64,000 nt of DNA from Agaricus subrufescens (Eukaryota > Basidiomycota > Agaricomycetes > Agaricales > Agaricaceae), in contig CM057059.1 in the NCBI GenBank assembly GCA_029945375.1, positions 124,001-188,000 of the forward strand. Reading direction: 5' to 3'. A program made the translations under genes and the position numbers. Shown here one piece after another: positions 59,860-64,000 of this stretch (the stretch's first letter is position 1; each line of letters starts with the position of its first letter). The notes beneath the pieces are model-generated. The model saw only the letters and a program-made list of their open reading frames with translations, did not search any database and was not told the origin of the DNA.

Positions 59860-60360
59860 TTATAGACGGTCGTTCCATTCTTGGGCTGATGCTGAAGATT
59901 GAAACTTCGAACCGACAGCTCTAAGCATGTTGTTGACCCACGAACTGGTGTCGTATATGCCTACAAGTTTGAGCGAACCTAGAATGTCTGTAGGGAGGGA
60001 CGATTGAGGAGGCAAGGGATGGTACGTGTCAAGGTATCCTTGACTGCTAAGTGATGTCTTCATCTATTTGTAATTTGCTCAATAGCCCTTCCGAATGTCG
60101 TGCGTTCTTTGAGCTTATTCCTCATAGTGTTAGAGGACGATATGTTCATGTTACTTACATAGGAGGTACCCGTACAAAATGGAGTTGAAGGAGCAATCTC
60201 TGACGAGCATCTGGCAGCCGGGAGCGTGACAACCAAGAGCAACAATAGCTTGGTGGGAAATAGCATAGTTACAAACACGCCCAGGGCAAACCGACAGCCC
60301 TGAATCTGCTTCCGCCACAATTCTCACGACATCATATAAGGAATATATGCTTACTACAAT
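59860..60360 (-). pseudogene. FunK1 kinase 5' fragment
   Basis: Matches the start region of the FunK1 gene at about 40150-39780. Shared features are the upstream LPAARCSSEIA against LPATRSSTEIA frame, MNISSSNTM against MNISFSTTM, and SLSSQGYLDTYHPLPP against SLDRKAYLDTYLPLPH. It then reads ILGSLKLVGIYDTSSWVNN and ends at a stop at 59860, with no kinase domain. Confidence 0.65.
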
Positions 60361-60364
60361 CCAT
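60357..60364. other. paralogous empty site for the KDZ insertion
   Basis: CAATCCAT occurs once here, within ACTACAATCCATCAATGTGG. At the transposon the left flank ends TATAATCCAT and the right flank begins AATCCATCAATGTGG. Sequence on both sides also matches the two transposon flanks. Confidence 0.75.
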
Positions 60365-60718
60365 CAATGTGGCGGGCTAATCGTATTCTCATCACACTAG
60401 CTGCCTATAGATGTGATGTGGGGCCCAAATAATAGAAATTATGATGCAGTCGAACTTCCCATTGTCTCTTTCTGTGGACATTTCACGGATTGAGTGGTCA
60501 GAGCTATGAAATGTTCGACTATATTGACCACATTTGGTAAAGAGTCATATTGGCTTATTGCGTTCTGCACATTTCTACCTCAAACAGGTGAATGCCGCAA
60601 ATCATGTGTCCCGCCTATACTGAAATTCAAAGGTTGCATTATCACAACAATCAAGAACAATCAATAGTCGAAATTTTTATCACTTTACAAATGTAGCACA
60701 AGTCTATTCTACAATCAA

Positions 60719-62288
60719 TCAATAAACTAACGATACAATGGGGGATGGCGCAGCAGCGCCAGAAGCCATGGGGGTCACAACGGGAGCCGCAGCTCCTGAT
60801 GCAGTGGGAGCACTGGCGGTGGTGGCAACGAGAGTCCTGGGTCCAGCAACAGTCGCAGATGCGAACTCGTGGTTCGCAATGTTCAAGGGCGCGCCTGGGA
60901 GGTCAACCTTCGCCTTGTAAGCGTTGTTTTCACCATCTTCAACTTGGCCGTAGGGGAAGATTTCAGTACAGCCAGCAGCTTGTACCGATGTGTAGAAGTA
61001 GTGGACATTGGCCCTGAGGGCGTCCAACAAATCACCAGTCGGGTTGGGGTATAGAGAGCGGAGGGTCGTGTTGACGTGGCCCTCGTATTGCGCACATTTG
61101 TCGGGCAGTGATCCAGTGGAAATGTCAGCAGTGTATGTGTTGACACCGTTGACATTGCGGCCGGGGTCGACGGGGTGAGCAGCAAGGACAACAGCCTCGT
61201 TGTCAGCGGTCATCGGACGTGCTGCACGATGGAAGTCGTCGGGGAAGCGGGCAGCCTCGAAGAAGCTACGGGCGGCATCGAGTTTGAGTTGACCGTCGTC
61301 CTGACGTCCATCGACCCACATGTTGATGGGGTTGACGGCCTCGGAGTAGGCAGAGAAGAGACGGGGAGCGACAATGGTGAATGTCGGGTTGGTCATAACA
61401 CCGTCCATGATACGCTTGTATCGGTACTCGCCGGCAGCGGTGAGGTTGTACCTTCCACCTCCGTACCTGTTGCTGTACTCGATGAACTGTGGGTCGATCA
61501 GTGAACAGAGCTGTCAGAAGTATGGTAAAAGACGTACGCCTTGGAAGAGAGTCTCGTTGAAGGTGGCAACATCACCAGTATCGTAGTAATCAGCTGGAAT
61601 GGAGTCGATCAGATGAGAATCAATCCCAGGAGTATAATAATAGAAATACTGACATCGGGTCATACTGCTGTCACCCTCGAACACGTTGTGGGTGTTCAAA
61701 CCACCGACAACAGCACCAGGTGCTTCTGGGTCTGGGCCAGTCTTTGCGGTCTTCTCACCGATACTGACCATGTTGGTGATCGGGTTACCGTTGACAACGA
61801 AAGCAGCATAGCAGGTGAACTTGGCCAAGTCGTTGGCCATGTTGAAACCTTTCGGAAGTCAGTTGTCTGAGTTGAAGAAATACAAACAAGAAATACACAC
61901 CTTCCATGGCGGCTCCGACAATGTTTCCTGGGGTATCAATACCATTTCGGTTGATGTACTAAAAATGGATGTTAGATTTCAATTTGATGTATGGTGTCAA
62001 AAATATACAGACCCCATGGTTGGCGAGGGTGTTCAAAGCTGGGCAAGGTCCACGGATGTCGTCCTCTCCGGGTGCAATGAATGGGTGGGCAGCGTCGTTG
62101 ACGAGCTTGGTACCACCGAATTCGAGAGGACCGGGGGGTGGCGGGGGGGTGGAATACTTGCCAAATCCAGCCATGGCGGACTCCAAGTCTTGTCTCGACA
62201 ACCCAGCCAAAGAACCATGGGCCGGGAAGGCAGCAGCGGGAGCAGCTAAAGCAATTGCGAGGGTGACGAAGGATGTGAGGCCGACCAT
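60719..62288 (-). CDS. unspecific peroxygenase (heme-thiolate peroxidase), copy B
   Basis: Tandem duplicate of copy A at a spacing of about 3.1 kb. Same four-exon structure, signal peptide, PCP, EGD-R and RxxxxxxE motifs, and near-identical protein. Amino-acid differences I noted: the loop YYYSTEVDSHL in A is YYYTPGIDSHL in B, DKCSQYEG is DKCAQYEG and KAKIDLPG is KAKVDLPG. Most base differences are silent or intronic. Start 62286-62288, stop 60719-60721. Both copies look functional. The likely role is extracellular H2O2-dependent oxygenation, by family. Confidence 0.9.
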
Positions 62289-63816
62289 GACTGAGCAGCT
62301 GAGGGGATGAGGATTATTTCCTGTTCCCGGGCTGCATTTATAGTTTTTCTTGCGCTACGTATGTTATGAGAAATGTTCGCCTATGCAACGCAGTGAGTCG
62401 GGTGGGAGCAAGGATTTCACCCCCACCTGGCCTCGAGTATGGGCCGACAGAAAATGACACTCGGTTTTTGCAGGGCGAGGCGGAGGTGTTTCCCCTTGAT
62501 CAATAAATCAGCTCATTCGCGTCCAATGTCTTGGTGATGCCTCACCTCTACAATCATTGGATTTTTCACGCTGGTATGTTCTGTAAGATGATTAGCACTT
62601 ACCTTGGTGCTTAGGACGAGTCATACGATCTGATATGATTACTTGAGTAATTTTGTTCGATAAGAAAAGTAGGTTGGAGTGTGCGTTGACAACGAGTCAT
62701 CGGCCAGGTAGTCTCCCCGCCTCCCCGCCCAACGGGATTTTGAAAGCTCCATTGCCCCAGAAATGACCCGGGATGCCAAGAATATACTCAGAGTTGAATA
62801 TTATTACCTGGGCCTTGTTATACCAACCGATGATCCTTATCTTTGATCTGGATCATTGATATGGGTCCACAGTGCCAAGAAGGCAACCTTCGACGACTAG
62901 CTCAAATTACGCAGTCAGCCATCAGATATTACTAAATTCAAATTCGAGTGACGCTACTGACCTAACCGGGAATACAGGTATTGAACACTCTAGGCGGTTG
63001 TTCAATCCCTGGGGCCTGAAGATTAAAACTTCGAACTGACAGCCCTGAATATGTGACAGAGTCCTCGCCACAAATGCTCAAAGGCTGAGAGCAAGAGCAT
63101 TCTCATGACACCATGAAGAAGGTGCTAAGCTCACACCCGGGAGTGTGATAGCGGAAAATGTAAGAGAAACAATGCCTTGGTGGAAAACAGCACGGTTGTT
63201 CCAGTTCTGGACGAGTCACGAAACGTTCACGACAAACCGACGACCCTGAATATGAATGCGCAAGGCAGTTTCCGTCGCAGGTTCTCACGACACTGTCACG
63301 TCACGGCATCATACAAGGAATACCTTTACTTATCATCTACCAACGTGGCCTACTCGCACTCTTATCCAATCCTTTGTGATATCAATATCTGCATGTTAAG
63401 TTTATTAACACTCTGATACTATTGTACGGCTTGTCAATGGAAACTGCGTTTTGACGAGCGACAACTGAATTGTAATAGTGCAAATGAGCCAGATTCGTCT
63501 GAAACGCCCAGGATAGATCAAATAAACCTCCAATTTTAGCATATTCATTCAATTTATATAATTCCTGAAATTCGAGTTATGTCTATAAGATCCTTCCCCT
63601 CTTCGCCCTCTTCACCCCGCAAGCGCTGTCAAGACTATCAACAGTGGTAAGAGAAGATAAACCCCGCTAAGAAATTTCATTGTCCGCACTGTGACAGCAA
63701 CGATTCAGGGCTAGTCAAGTAACAAACTTCTGAGGGGAAGAAACAACGATAATATACGTTTTGAGTGTGAACCCTACACTAATTTCTTTTTCAAAAAAGA
63801 GACCTAGTCTCGGGCA
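62289..63816. repeat. upstream part of the second peroxygenase repeat, then FunK1-related remnants
   Basis: 62289-63010 matches 59168-59860. 63140-63340 matches the FunK1 upstream sequence at 40010-40195 and 60195-60360. 63590-63780 matches 36690-36900, the flank of a FunK1 3' end. No intact gene. Confidence 0.6.
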
Positions 63817-64000
63817 TTACATGTAATTTTCACCCCTAGCCCTCTTCACCGCTCGATCCCTTTCCAGACTGTCGACAGTGGTAAGGGAGATGGGATCGCC
63901 TTTAGGAGAAACAGGCGAGCCTGTAGTAGATTGATTTGACGCGGGTCCTTCGTTTACTGTATTCAAAAATAGATCGCTGATAGAATTCTCTTCAACTGGC
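63817..64000 (-). CDS. FunK1 protein kinase, C-terminal end (partial, runs off right edge)
   Basis: Minus-strand frame from the window edge to TAA at 63817-63819. It reads PVEENSISDLFLNT, then NQSTTGSPVSPKGDPISL and DRAVKRARG, aligned with the end of the complete kinase (PVEEECISDLLLNT; EPISFITVDSPERDRAVKRARGG). The catalytic part lies outside the window. Confidence 0.7.
   Translation of the reverse strand, partial: PVEENSISDLFLNTVNEGPASNQSTTGSPVSPKGDPISLTTVDSLERDRAVKRARGENYM

Noticed and set aside
1..64000. tRNA or rRNA genes
   Set aside because: No convincing B-box (GGTTCGANNCC) with a matching cloverleaf and no rRNA-like sequence was seen. A tRNAscan run would be decisive.

Overview
The window looks like nuclear DNA of a basidiomycete fungus, most likely an agaricomycete. 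Most genes are split by very short introns (about 45-65 bases, GT-AG, one probable GC-AG). The gene content also fits: FunK1-type kinases, NACHT/STAND genes, an F-box protein, an unspecific peroxygenase pair and a KDZ transposase. The species cannot be told from sequence alone. Exon boundaries below were read by eye from splice motifs and reading frame; those called uncertain are provisional.

1-32 kb: mostly single-copy host genes separated by 1-3 kb of unannotated sequence. These are a single-pass membrane protein running off the left edge (minus), a sugar-porter MFS transporter (5.8-8.6 kb, plus), a small secreted M15-peptidase-like protein (9.3-9.9 kb, minus), a 0.4 kb fold-back repeat (10.95-11.36 kb), a multi-pass membrane protein (12.0-13.2 kb) with a decayed paralogue at 22.1-22.8 kb, an F-box protein (14.8-16.8 kb), a cytochrome P450 (19.5-21.7 kb) and a membrane protein with a sensor-like domain (24.4-25.8 kb).

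28.6-36.4 kb: an NLR-like cluster. It holds a stand-alone gene that resembles only the N-terminal helical domain of fungal NLRs, then two head-to-head short NACHT genes sharing a ~400-base intergenic region. Neither NACHT gene has visible C-terminal repeats, and one ends in a Cys-rich putative zinc ribbon. A decayed aminoglycoside-phosphotransferase-like pseudogene follows.

36.9-64 kb: a duplicated block of FunK1 kinase genes (one apparently complete, one truncated and frameshifted, upstream and 5' remnants, and the 3' end of another at the right edge), interleaved with a tandem pair of unspecific peroxygenase genes in ~3.1 kb repeats. The truncated kinase copy is split from its upstream flank by a ~14.4 kb KDZ-superfamily DNA transposon (about 42241-56679). 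The transposon has ~155-base terminal inverted repeats, and just inside them lie inverted arrays of a 34-base hairpin-forming minisatellite (about 2.3 kb on the left, 0.6-0.8 kb on the right). It encodes a Cys-cluster KDZ transposase, two unrecognised multi-exon cargo genes, and apparently a captured piece of an alpha/beta-hydrolase gene. A paralogous uninterrupted site at 60.36 kb shows the pre-insertion sequence and supports a 7-8 base target duplication. This element is the most unusual object in the window.
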